Under the pieces are notes generated by a model. The model was not told the origin of the DNA. It searched no databases and was given only the letters and a program-made list of their open reading frames with translations. The position numbers and the translations under genes are program-made. A stretch of DNA of 64,000 nt from Streptomyces sp. G-G2 (GTDB lineage Bacteria > Actinomycetota > Actinomycetes > Streptomycetales > Streptomycetaceae): positions 31,205-95,204 of the forward strand of contig NZ_JASISO010000019.1 of NCBI RefSeq assembly GCF_030063135.1, given 5' to 3'. Below, piece after piece: positions 1-7,702 of the stretch (its first letter is position 1; each line of letters opens with the position of its first letter).

Positions 1-371
1 ACCACGGAATCCCCGGCCGAACGCTGCGCGTGGGCCAGCGCGACCAGTTCCTCGAAGCGGTGCGCGTCGAGCAGCGACTCCGGAATGCGCAGGACGTACG
101 CGGCGCCCTGCGTGGCCAGTTCGACGCCGTACATCCCCGCGTCCGCCGTATCGAGCAGGGTGCGGAGCCGGGACACGTGCCCCTGGATGACGCTGCGGGC
201 CCGTACCGGCGGCTCGTCGTCCCAGAGCGCGGCGCCGAGTTGCCGCAGCGGCACGGGGTGGTTGGGGCGCAACAGCAGGGCGGCGAGCAGGCTCCGGCGT
301 TTGACGGGGCCGAGCGGTAGATCACCGGCCTCGGTGGCGACGGACACCGATCCGAGCGGCCGGAATTCCAC
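1..371 (-). CDS. AfsR/SARP-family transcriptional regulator, N-terminal part (runs off left edge)
   Basis: The reverse strand from a GTG near 371 is open to the window edge and gives about 123 residues. The motif KRRSLLAALLLRPNHPVPL followed by RARSVIQGHVSRLRTLLD matches the winged-helix (Trans_reg_C) domain of SARP regulators. The later AYVLRIPESLLDAHRFEELV marks the start of the bacterial transcriptional activation (BTAD) domain. Family members usually activate antibiotic pathway genes by binding direct repeats; AfsR-like members add an NB-ARC ATPase. The missing C-terminus means small SARP and large AfsR/LuxR forms cannot be told apart. The start is uncertain because no strong ribosome site precedes the GTG. 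Confidence 0.75.
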   Translation of the reverse strand, partial: MEFRPLGSVSVATEAGDLPLGPVKRRSLLAALLLRPNHPVPLRQLGAALWDDEPPVRARSVIQGHVSRLRTLLDTADAGMYGVELATQGAAYVLRIPESLLDAHRFEELVALAHAQRSAGDSV

Positions 372-673
372 CTGCCGTACACCCCCGTAAGCCCACAAGC
401 CCGTAAGCAAGGAGACGTCAGCCTATCGCCGGCCCCCGCCGCGCCCACGCCCAGGCGCCCCGACGGGTCGCGGCCCGCGCCCCGCCCGGTCGCAGTCCGG
501 CCCCCGGCGGCCCGAAGGCGGGCGCCGGCCCGGGCCGAGTGGCCCGGGAGCCGGGGAGGGCGTTCCATCGAGGGGTGGGCGCCTCCCGGCGCTGTCCGGT
601 GCTCGGGCGAGCACCCGGCGGATCCCGTCACACCTCATCGGCCCCGCCCCGGCCCGACCGGCAGGAGAACGCG
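372..673. other. Divergent intergenic region
   Basis: This is a very GC-rich spacer of 302 bases between the divergent SARP and serine-hydrolase-like genes. No RNA gene, clear promoter or gene remnant was recognised. Confidence 0.5.
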
Positions 674-1927
674 ATGACCGCCACCCCCGACGGCCCGCCC
701 CGGGCCCGCGCCCGCCGCGGACGCGCCCGTACCGCCCTGGTGTGCGCCGCCGCCCTGCTCGGGGCAGCGCTGCCCACCGCCGCCCGGGCCGCCGGTCCGG
801 GCCGCGCGCCGCAGCCGCGCACGGGTGCCTGCGCGGCCTCCCCCGCACCCGCGGGCGGCGAGGCGAAGCAGATCCTCGACATCGCGCGCCAGGCGCTGAA
901 GGACCTGGACCTGAACGCCGTGGTGCTCCGGGTGAACCGCGACGGACGCGAGGTCGTCACCGGAGCCCTCGGGCAGTCCATGACGGACGTCCCCGCCACC
1001 GCCGACATGCACTTCCGGGCGGGCTCGGTGGCCATCGTCTACCTGGGCGTCGTACTCCTCCAGCTCGTCGACGAGGGCAAGGCGGGCCTGGACGACCCCG
1101 TCTCCCGCTGGGTGCGGGGGGTGCCGCACGGGGACCGGATCACCCTGCGGATGCTCGGCAGCTCCACCTCGGGGCTGCACGACTACGTCACCGACCCGAA
1201 GTTCATCGCGGCGCTCTACGCCGACCCCTTCCGCCAGTGGACCCCCGCCCAGCTGGAGGCGATCTCCACCGCGCACCCGCTCTGGTACCCGCCGGGCACC
1301 AACTGGAGCTACTCGCACGCCAACTTCGTGATCCTGGGCGCCGCCCTGGAGAAGATCAGCGGCACCCCGCTGGCCACGCTGCTCCAGCAGCGCGTCACCG
1401 GCCCGGCGGGGCTGGCCGACACCCGTAGCGAGACCACCCCGGTCATCCAGGAGCCCGTACTGCACGCCTTCGACGCGGAGCGCGGCACCTACGAGGAATC
1501 CACCTTCTGGAACCCCTCGTGGACCACGGCTCCCGGCGCCGTCCTCACCACCCACATCTGCGACCTGGCCCGTTCGGCGGAGGTCATCGGCACGGGGCAG
1601 CTCCTCCCGGCGAAGAGCTTCGCGACGCAACTCGACCCGGGAACGGTGGGGTTGGGCAAGGCCGTCGGAGACTGCTCCGCCACGGTCTGCCTCGTGATGA
1701 GCGCGGCCCGCCACTTCGGCCTCGGGGTGATCGTGGAGAACGGCTGGATCCTCACGAACCCGTCGTTCACCGGTTACGCCGCCGTCCAGGCCTACCTGCC
1801 CGCCGAGCACCTGGCCATCGCCGTCTCGACCACGACCGGCGCCAAGAGCCCCGCGGGCAACACCAGCCAGACCATCGCCCACCGCATCACCGCCGCCCTC
1901 ACCCCGCGGCACGCCTTGAAGGGCTGA
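674..1927 (+). CDS. Secreted serine hydrolase/beta-lactamase-fold protein with degenerate active site
   Basis: The protein has 417 aa. The ATG at 674 is chosen because AGGAGA lies 5 bases upstream; an earlier in-frame ATG at 539 lacks a site. Residues 1-41 look like an Arg-rich signal peptide ending in TAARAAG. The rest follows the class C beta-lactamase/D-Ala-D-Ala carboxypeptidase fold, for example MHFRAGSVAIVYLGVVLLQL and PPGTNWSYSHANFVILGAAL. Active relatives carry SxxK, YxN and HxG/KTG motifs. Here the SxxK position reads SVAI near residue 117, YSN reads YSH near 212, and the third motif reads NPSFTGY. By family knowledge, loss of the catalytic Lys implies no normal peptidase or lactamase activity. 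It may be a binding pseudo-enzyme. Confidence 0.8.
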   Translation: MTATPDGPPRARARRGRARTALVCAAALLGAALPTAARAAGPGRAPQPRTGACAASPAPAGGEAKQILDIARQALKDLDLNAVVLRVNRDGREVVTGALGQSMTDVPATADMHFRAGSVAIVYLGVVLLQLVDEGKAGLDDPVSRWVRGVPHGDRITLRMLGSSTSGLHDYVTDPKFIAALYADPFRQWTPAQLEAISTAHPLWYPPGTNWSYSHANFVILGAALEKISGTPLATLLQQRVTGPAGLADTRSETTPVIQEPVLHAFDAERGTYEESTFWNPSWTTAPGAVLTTHICDLARSAEVIGTGQLLPAKSFATQLDPGTVGLGKAVGDCSATVCLVMSAARHFGLGVIVENGWILTNPSFTGYAAVQAYLPAEHLAIAVSTTTGAKSPAGNTSQTIAHRITAALTPRHALKG

Positions 1928-2028
1928 CCGGCGGGCGAAGCGGCGGGCGGAACACGCCGGGGAACACGCCGGGGGACAGCCGGCCAAAGGCCCGTGCGGG
2001 ACGGACGCGCACCGGCTAGCCTGGAGCC

Positions 2029-2076
2029 GTGTCTGTTCCCCGTACGTCTCGTCTCCGCTGGTGGCGCTCCCTCTAG
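2029..2076 (+). CDS. Trp-rich leader peptide of the tryptophanyl-tRNA synthetase gene
   Basis: This is a 15-codon frame from a GTG at 2029 to TAG, reading MSVPRTSRLRWWRSL, with two adjacent Trp codons at 2059-2064. An in-frame stop at 2017 means the GTG is the only possible start before the Trp pair. GGAG sits only two bases upstream, so initiation strength is uncertain. It lies 128 bases before trpS. Tandem Trp codons in a short leader are the hallmark of ribosome-mediated attenuation, and an auxiliary Streptomyces TrpRS gene is reported to be controlled this way. Confidence 0.72.
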   Translation: MSVPRTSRLRWWRSL

Positions 2077-2130
2077 GAGCGGCCACGGACACTGACGTAC
2101 GTACCACCGGGCCGTCGATCGGACGGCCCG
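2062..2130 (+). promoter_or_regulatory. Putative attenuator of trpS
   Basis: Three pairings can be read. CGTACGTC at 2041-2048, inside the leader frame, can pair with GACGTACG at 2094-2101. GTGGCGCTCC after the Trp codons (2062) can fold with GGAGCGGCCAC (2075-2085). A perfect 9-bp GC hairpin, CGGGCCGTC/GACGGCCCG with a 5-base loop, lies at 2108-2130. The first pairing would compete with the local folds, as in an antiterminator/terminator switch. No U-tract follows, which is common for Streptomyces terminators. The mechanism is inferred. Confidence 0.6.
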
Positions 2131-2204
2131 CGGCGCGCGTGCGCACTCGTACTCCCGGCTCGTACTGTCGGCGGCTCCTCCCCCTGAGGCAGGAGCCCGC
2201 AATC

Positions 2205-3317
2205 ATGACCACGACCACGCCCCCCACCGCCACCACGCCCCCCACCGCCACCCCGCGCAACGCCGCCACCACGCACAACGCCGCCACCCCGCGCGACGCC
2301 GAGCTGGAGCGGCTGGTCCGCCAGGCCCCGCACCGCTTCCGGGTACTGACCGGAGACCGGCCCACCGGGCGCCTGCACCTGGGCCACTACTTCGGGACCC
2401 TCCAGGGCCGGGTCCGCCTCCAGGACGCGGGCGTGGACACGTTCGTCGTGGTGGCCGACTACCAGGTGCTGACCGACCGGGACGTCGCCGAACGGCTCAC
2501 CGAGCACGTGGAGGACCTGGTCCTCGACTACCTGGCGGCGGGCATCGACCCCGAGCGCTCCACGGTCTTCGCGCACAGCGCCCTCCCCGCTCTGAACCAG
2601 CTGCTCCTGCCGTTCCTGTCGCTGGTCTCGGTGGCCGAGCTCGGCCGCAACCCCACGGTCAAGGACGAGATCGCGCACTCCCGGCAGGCCTCGGTCAGCG
2701 GGCTGATGTTCACGTACCCGGTGCACCAGGCCGCCGACATCCTGTTCTGCAAGGCGAACCTGGTGCCGGTGGGACAGGACCAGCTGCCGCACCTGGAGGT
2801 CACGCGGACCGTCGCCCGGCGCTTCAACGAACGCTACGGCCAGGGCGGGGCCGTCTTCCCGGAACCCGAGGCCCTGCTGTCGGCGGCGCCGCTGCTGCTG
2901 GGCACGGACGGTAAGAAGATGAGCAAGTCCCGCGGCAACGCCATCGCCCTCTCCGACACGGCGGACGAGACGGCCCGGCTGATCAAGGGCGCCAGGACCG
3001 ACGCCGTACGCCGCATCACCTACGACCCGGCCACCCGCCCCGAGGTGTCCAGCCTGGTCCTGCTCGCCGCCCTGTGCCAGGGCCGCGCCCCGCACGAGGT
3101 CGCGGAGGAGACGGGCGACGGCGGCGCGGCCGCCCTGAAGCGAACCGTCACGGAGGCGGTCAACGAGCACTTCGCCCCGCTGCGCGCCCGCCGCGCGCAG
3201 TACGCGCAGGACCGGGCGTACGTCCGCCAGACCCTGCGCACCGGCAACGAGCGGGCGGCAGCCCTGGCCGAAGCCACCCTGACCGAGGTCCGCACCGCGA
3301 TGGGAACCCTGTACTGA
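2205..3317 (+). CDS. trpS: Tryptophanyl-tRNA synthetase (probably the auxiliary type)
   Basis: This 370-aa class I aminoacyl-tRNA synthetase charges tRNA-Trp. ATG 2205 follows AGGAG by about 9 bases. After a low-complexity Thr/Pro/Ala N-terminus of about 35 residues, the HIGH-type motif appears as GRLHLGHYFG near residue 58. The binding motif is GTDGKKMSKSRGNAI near 237, and the substrate pocket includes TYPVHQAADI and VGQDQ. Length is near normal for bacterial TrpRS plus the extension. Streptomyces often carry a second, indolmycin-resistant TrpRS under attenuation. The Trp-Trp leader just upstream suggests this is that auxiliary enzyme; resistance itself is not shown. Confidence 0.93.
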   Translation: MTTTTPPTATTPPTATPRNAATTHNAATPRDAELERLVRQAPHRFRVLTGDRPTGRLHLGHYFGTLQGRVRLQDAGVDTFVVVADYQVLTDRDVAERLTEHVEDLVLDYLAAGIDPERSTVFAHSALPALNQLLLPFLSLVSVAELGRNPTVKDEIAHSRQASVSGLMFTYPVHQAADILFCKANLVPVGQDQLPHLEVTRTVARRFNERYGQGGAVFPEPEALLSAAPLLLGTDGKKMSKSRGNAIALSDTADETARLIKGARTDAVRRITYDPATRPEVSSLVLLAALCQGRAPHEVAEETGDGGAAALKRTVTEAVNEHFAPLRARRAQYAQDRAYVRQTLRTGNERAAALAEATLTEVRTAMGTLY

Positions 3318-3357
3318 CCACCGGCCGGCTGGTGGGGGCTCCTGCGACGACGTTCCC

Positions 3358-3363
3358 TAGCAT
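3358..3363 (+). promoter_or_regulatory. -10 element for a leaderless hemolysin III gene
   Basis: TAGCAT lies six bases before ATG 3370. No ribosome site precedes the ATG, which fits a transcript starting at or next to the start codon. Confidence 0.5.
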
Positions 3364-3369
3364 GAACAC

Positions 3370-4167
3370 ATGGTTGCCAGTGATGCCCAGCATTCCGAGT
3401 CAGGACGGGAAGCAGTGTTTCGAGACGACACCGAAGTCGGCGGTCCTCCTTCCGCGCCAACGGCCGCGCCCGCGGCCGGAGGACACGAGGACTCCCACCC
3501 GCTCGCCGGCCTGGTCGAGCGAGCGGCCGAGCTGGTGGCGCCGGTCAAGCCGAAGCTACGGGGCTGGCTGCACGCCGGTATGGTCCCCGCGTCGCTGGCC
3601 GCGGGCATCGTCCTCATCTGCCTGGCCGGGACACCGCAGGCCGCCCTCGCCTGCACCGTGTACTCCGTCACCGCCTGGCTGCTGTTCGGGACGAGCGCGG
3701 TCTACCACCTCGGCACGTGGGGCCCGCTCGGCGAGGCCGTTCTGCGCCGCATCGACCACGCCAACATCTTCCTGATCATCGCAGGCACCTGCACCCCGCT
3801 CGCCGTGCTCCTGCTCTCCCCCGACCAGCGGTCCGTCCTCCTGTGGATCGTGTGGACGGGCGCGCTGGTGGGCATCGCCTTCCGTGTCCTGTGGGTCGGA
3901 GCTCCCCGCTGGCTGTACACCCCCTGCTACCTGGCCCTGGGCTGGGCGCCGGTGCGCTACCTGCCCGACTTCCTGCACAGCGGCGGCACGGCCGTACTCG
4001 CCTTGATCGTGACCGGCGGGCTCCTCTACAGCGCGGGCGCCGTCGTGTACGGCCTCCAGCGCCCCGACCCCTCACCCCGCTGGTTCGGCTACCACGAGGT
4101 GTTCCACGCCTTGACCGTGGCAGCCTTCACCGCGCACTACACCGCCATCCTCCTCGCCGCCCGCTGA
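3370..4167 (+). CDS. Hemolysin III / PAQR-type (TrhA) integral membrane protein
   Basis: The protein has 265 aa. After a charged N-terminus of about 55 residues come about seven hydrophobic segments. Diagnostic HlyIII motifs are VYHLGTWG, RIDHANIFLIIAGTCTPL and GYHEVFHALTVAAFTAHY. These supply the conserved His/Asp residues that bind metal in the PAQR/HlyIII superfamily. Members are inner-membrane proteins proposed to act in membrane energetics or fluidity homeostasis; haemolysis itself is rarely proven. The gene lies 52 bases after trpS with its own -10 element and converges on the PRC-barrel gene, with 11 bases between the stops. Confidence 0.88.
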   Translation: MVASDAQHSESGREAVFRDDTEVGGPPSAPTAAPAAGGHEDSHPLAGLVERAAELVAPVKPKLRGWLHAGMVPASLAAGIVLICLAGTPQAALACTVYSVTAWLLFGTSAVYHLGTWGPLGEAVLRRIDHANIFLIIAGTCTPLAVLLLSPDQRSVLLWIVWTGALVGIAFRVLWVGAPRWLYTPCYLALGWAPVRYLPDFLHSGGTAVLALIVTGGLLYSAGAVVYGLQRPDPSPRWFGYHEVFHALTVAAFTAHYTAILLAAR

Positions 4168-4178
4168 CCGGCTTCGGA

Positions 4179-4541
4179 TCAGGGTGCGGCGGGCGGGCGG
4201 CGGAGCGAGACGTAGTAGTTGCCGACGGCGGACAGGTAGTCGTGGTCGGCTGTCTCGCTGTCGGTGGTGAACTGCGGTGCGGCTTTGATCTCTTCCTGCG
4301 TACCTGAGACCGTCACCGTTCGCTCTTCGGAGTCGATGACGGTGACGGCGCCGGCCGGGATCAGGACGCTCTTGCCGAACACCCACACACCGGTGTCGAC
4401 CACCAAGTGCTGCATACCGGGCTGGTCCTGCTGGCGGTCCACGTGCCCGATGGCACCGTCAGCCGCCGCCACGGCGAACCCCACCAGCGACTGCCGGGGC
4501 GTGTAACCGCTGTCCTGCGCATACATCCACACACCGCTCAC
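4179..4541 (-). CDS. PRC-barrel domain protein
   Basis: The protein has 120 aa. GTG 4541 is chosen because GGAGA lies about 6 bases upstream on the reverse strand. VGFAVAAADGAIGHVDRQQ followed by QHLVVDTGVWVFGKSVLIPA is the typical PRC-barrel beta pattern. TVIDSEERTVTVSGTQEEIK is a second half often seen in photosystem-reaction-centre-H-like stress proteins. The function is unknown; family members bind partners or RNA-processing factors. It is divergent from the PP2C phosphatase gene. A truncated homologue of its first dozen codons occurs at 23372-23476, marking the edge of the duplicated segment. Confidence 0.78.
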   Translation of the reverse strand: MSGVWMYAQDSGYTPRQSLVGFAVAAADGAIGHVDRQQDQPGMQHLVVDTGVWVFGKSVLIPAGAVTVIDSEERTVTVSGTQEEIKAAPQFTTDSETADHDYLSAVGNYYVSLRRPPAAP

Positions 4542-5043
4542 AGACCGTCTCCTCAACCTCGGCAACCGGACGCGGTGGCCCCTCGGCTCCACCGGTTCGT
4601 ATCGTCCCATCCGCATGCCCCGGTGGCTGCCGCGCAACCGAGTCCGCTGCGGAATCCGGGCTCGCGCGCCATGCCGGCGGCCGGGCGGCGTCCCGTCCGC
4701 GCGTGCGGCGATGACGACAACGTTCCCCGAGCGAGCGGCCGGTGAGCGCTGTTCGGGTGAACCGGTCGGGCAGCACGGTCCGTACGGGCGTCACCGGGCA
4801 GCTGGCGCGCGGGTCCTCGGGCAGGGTTGGGGACGGTCGGCCCAGCCGGTCTCCCGGGATCCGTGCCGGACGCGGTCACGGGCCGCGACCCGCGAGGGGA
4901 CGCCTTCGACGAGGCCATGGGGGCGGAGCGCGAGGCCCCGGGCGGGTCCGGGCGGGTCCGGGCGGGTCCGGGAAGAGCGTCACGGAGCAGTTCTCGCGGG
5001 GGGACCGGCTTCCCACGGTGTCGGAGCAGGAAGAGGAGCGGCC
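4542..5043. other. Divergent intergenic region with 10-bp triple repeat
   Basis: This 500-base region between the PRC-barrel and PP2C genes contains three tandem copies of CGGGCGGGTC near 4940-4970. Part of it (about 4542-4690) resembles 23477-23610 in the second segment copy. No gene was recognised. Confidence 0.5.
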
Positions 5044-6321
5044 ATGTCCCCGACCGACGAGCGGGATACAGGCACCCGTCAAGGGCGCGACGACGGCCAG
5101 TGGCCGGCGGAGATGGGCCTCGCGGTCACGCTCGCGGCAGCGGAATCCGCCTCCCCCGTCGAGTCGCTCGACGTCGTCGCACGGATGCTCAGGGACCGCT
5201 TGAACGCCGCTGCGGTCTCGTTCCTGATCGTCGACTTCACCGGGTCGTCCGTGGTGCGGCTCGGGGCGGCCGACAGCGTGGAGTCCGGCGGGCCCCCCGA
5301 GCGCGTCGCGCTGCCGGGCACCCTCTACGCGGACGTGTTGCGCACACAGCGGCCGGCCCTCCGGCGAGAGAGCGACAGCCTGGTCAGGGTCGTCGCGCCC
5401 GTCACCAACCGCGGCGACGCGATCGGCCTGCTGGAGCTCTTCCTGACGGGTCTGCCCGACGAGGACGTGATGCGGCAGATCGGTGCGACCGCGCACGCCC
5501 TGGCCTACATCGTCATCGCCAACCGGTCCTTCACCGACGTCTACCAGTGGGGCCGCCGTACGCGGCCCCTGAACCTGGCGGCCGAGATCCAGCACCGGCT
5601 CCTCCCCGCCTCGCTGGCATGCGAAGCGGCCCAGTTCACGGTCGCCGGAGCACTGGAGCCCGCGACGCACGTGGGCGGTGACACCTTCGACTACGTCGTC
5701 GACCGCGACACCATGCAGCTTTCCGTCACCGATGCCATGGGCCACGACGTGGAAGCCGCGCTCCTCGCCACCCTGGCCGTGGGCGCCCTCCGCCGGGCCA
5801 GACGGGCCGGCGCCGACCTCGAAGAGCAGGCCTTCGAGGCCAACCAGGCCGTCATCGACAACGGCAGGCGGGGCTTCGTCACCGGGCAGCTGCTGCGCGT
5901 CAGCCTGCTCGACGGGACCACCGAGTTCGTCAACGCGGGGCATCCCTGGCCGCTGCGCCTGAGACACGGAACGGTTGAGGAGATGGTTCCCGAGGTGGAC
6001 CTCCCCTTCGGCATCCGGCTGCGCACCACCTACCGGGTGCAGCGGCTGGATCTGCGGCCGGGCGACCGGCTCGTGATGCTCACCGACGGCATGCTCGAGC
6101 GCCACGCCGTGGAGGTCGACCTGCCCTCCCTGATCGCGCGCACGGGCGATCTCCACCCCCGCGAGGCCTCCCGCGCCCTGGTCGCGGAGGTTCTGCGCGC
6201 TCACGGCGGACGCCTCCAGGACGACGCGACGGTCATGTGCCTGGACTGGCACGGCACCCACCAGGCGACGCGCAGCGCCGACGCCGGGGCCGACCTCACT
6301 GAGGCATCGGCGCCCGAGTAA
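5044..6321 (+). CDS. GAF-like sensor plus PP2C/SpoIIE-family serine phosphatase
   Basis: The protein has 425 aa. ATG 5044 follows GGAAGAGGAG. Residues 20-160 resemble a GAF-like sensory domain (VARMLRDRLNAAAVSFLIVD, then APVTNRGDAIGLLELFL). Residues about 185-405 are a SpoIIE/RsbU PP2C phosphatase domain, with metal-binding acidic motifs HVGGDTFDYV, VTDAMGHDVEAA, LTDGMLER and DDATVMCL. Such enzymes dephosphorylate anti-anti-sigma factors in partner-switch pathways; no anti-anti-sigma gene is adjacent. The second segment copy keeps only a scar of its last codons near 23605-23640. The C-terminal tail is acidic and of low complexity. Confidence 0.88.
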   Translation: MSPTDERDTGTRQGRDDGQWPAEMGLAVTLAAAESASPVESLDVVARMLRDRLNAAAVSFLIVDFTGSSVVRLGAADSVESGGPPERVALPGTLYADVLRTQRPALRRESDSLVRVVAPVTNRGDAIGLLELFLTGLPDEDVMRQIGATAHALAYIVIANRSFTDVYQWGRRTRPLNLAAEIQHRLLPASLACEAAQFTVAGALEPATHVGGDTFDYVVDRDTMQLSVTDAMGHDVEAALLATLAVGALRRARRAGADLEEQAFEANQAVIDNGRRGFVTGQLLRVSLLDGTTEFVNAGHPWPLRLRHGTVEEMVPEVDLPFGIRLRTTYRVQRLDLRPGDRLVMLTDGMLERHAVEVDLPSLIARTGDLHPREASRALVAEVLRAHGGRLQDDATVMCLDWHGTHQATRSADAGADLTEASAPE

Positions 6322-6464
6322 CGCTCCGTCCGGCGCCCGAGGCACGGCGCAGACGAGGACCTCCGAGGCATCCGGGGCGCTGCGAACGCCGCCCCTCAGT
6401 CCGTGCGGGGCGGGAGCGCGAGCCCGCCGACACCGACGGGCGCACTCACCTCAGGACACTCACC

Positions 6465-6803
6465 TCAGGCCGAGGCCGGCGGAGCGGATGATTCGGCGGT
6501 GCGGCGGTATTCGGTGTTGATGCGCTGGGCTTCTTCGAGCTGGTCTTCGAGGATGACGATGCGGCAGGCGGCCTCGATGGGGGTGCCTTGGTCGACGAGT
6601 TCGCGGGCGCGGGCGGCGATGCGCAGTTGGTAGCGGGAGTAGCGGCGGTGCCCGCCGTCGGAGCGGAGCGGGGTGATGAGGCGGGCCTCGCCGATGGCGC
6701 GGAGGAAGCCCTGGGTGGTTCCGAGCATGGCTGCGGCCCGGCCCATGGTGTAGGCGGGGTAGTCGTCGTCGTCGAGACGGCCGAACGAGTCGTCTGCTGT
6801 CAT
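6465..6803 (-). CDS. MerR-like helix-turn-helix regulator (segment copy 1)
   Basis: The protein has 112 aa. ATG 6803 is preceded by GAGAGG. YTMGRAAAMLGTTQGFLRAI is the MerR winged-helix start, followed by the arginine pattern GGHRRYSRYQLRIAARAREL. The C-terminal helix IVILEDQLEEAQRINTEYRR would dimerise as a coiled coil. No effector domain is present, so this is a minimal MerR/BldC-like form. A near-identical homologue lies at 23870-24208, differing mainly at AIGEA/ALGEA and the last residues. It is convergent with the PP2C gene. A perfect 32-base palindrome lies in its upstream leader. Confidence 0.85.
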   Translation of the reverse strand: MTADDSFGRLDDDDYPAYTMGRAAAMLGTTQGFLRAIGEARLITPLRSDGGHRRYSRYQLRIAARARELVDQGTPIEAACRIVILEDQLEEAQRINTEYRRTAESSAPPASA

Positions 6804-6829
6804 TGCACCTCTCTCATGGAACGCGTGGA

Positions 6830-6861
6830 GGGGCCCTGGTGCCGTACGGCACCAGGGCCCC
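6830..6861 (-). promoter_or_regulatory. Perfect 32-base palindrome ahead of the MerR-like gene (copy 1)
   Basis: The left arm is GGGGCCCTGGTGCCGT and the right arm is its exact complement. It lies about 26 bases upstream of the MerR-like start. The second segment copy has the same 14-bp stem with a 3-base loop at 24233-24263. Either a very stable leader hairpin, a blocker of incoming transcription, or a protein site is possible. Confidence 0.65.
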
Positions 6862-7688
6862 GAAGGAACTACTACACCATCTACCGACCCTAGTACTGCG
6901 TCGGCCTGCTGTTTCCGCTGACCCGGCCGAGACGCTGCCGGGAGTGCGGGGATCGCGGTTGCTTGACCGGAGACCACCTCACTATCGATGTCCTGCGGTA
7001 CCCGGGCTCAGACATCCGCCCGGGCGATCCTGATGGCGCTCGGCTCCTCCGTTCTTCCCTCGGCAATCAACTACTTACATACTGGGGACTGCGTACTGCT
7101 GGTGATGCGTACTGCTCAGTGGCCTGCGAAAGCGCCACTCTCCGGCAGCCAGCCCCGTCGCCCGTCCTGCGTCTGCTCTGGCTTAGAACCCCACTGCCGA
7201 ACCTCCCGGTGCGCGCGCCCGCAGCCGACGCCTTCACCGAGGTGCCACTCCACTCAACTTCACTGCTGGGTACCGAGAACCGCACTTACTTCAGGTACTG
7301 CCACTGCGTAAACCGCGGTACTTCCTGTGGCGGCCCCTGATCACCGCGGGCCACCCGGTCCGGTCGTCAGTCCCGTCGCCGTCCTGCAACCGCCCTGGCT
7401 TCGACACTCCACCACCGCACCGTCATGCGAACTACAACCAGCTGTACTGCTTGTACTGCAACTGCTTGTACTGCTGCCCGGCAGTTCGTCTCTGCCAGGC
7501 CCTTCGGTCTCTCTGGGCTACGAGAGAAACCATAACCACACCACCGGCCAATGTCTACTCCGGCCATCTCAGATTTTCACGCTCACCCGGGAGAGCTAGA
7601 CCATCGCTGCCGCCCCAGGATGTGCGGGACAGCCCGCACCGCACGTCAGGGGCCCGGGACGGCCGGTGCGGGCGGGACGGCCGGTGAA

Positions 7689-7694
7689 TACAAT
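7689..7694 (+). promoter_or_regulatory. -10 element for a leaderless gene
   Basis: TACAAT, a near-consensus actinobacterial -10 box, ends eight bases before ATG 7703. No ribosome site is present. Confidence 0.55.
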
Positions 7695-7702
7695 CGGCTC
7701 TC

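Larger units (their letters stand above)
6804..7702. other. Conserved ~0.9-kb non-coding spacer (copy 1) with TACTGC repeats
   Basis: This divergent spacer lies between the MerR-like and GvpU-like genes. It is strongly similar at nucleotide level to 24209-24915, but the two copies differ by insertions and deletions that break every shared reading frame. That argues against a protein. TACTGC occurs at 6894, 7094, 7110, 7296, 7445, 7454 and 7469. Composition is more balanced than in the surrounding genes. It may encode a structured RNA or a long regulatory leader; the function is unknown. Confidence 0.6.

Noticed and set aside
4942..4971. Triple CGGGCGGGTC repeat as a functional element
   Set aside because: Short GC-rich tandem repeat with no associated signal; not conserved in the second copy.
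6963..7340. Small forward frames in the conserved spacer
   Set aside because: The homologous copy at 24364 is shifted in frame by indels, so no common protein is encoded.
7094..7474. TACTGC copies as a CRISPR-like array
   Set aside because: Spacing is irregular and the repeat unit is only six bases.
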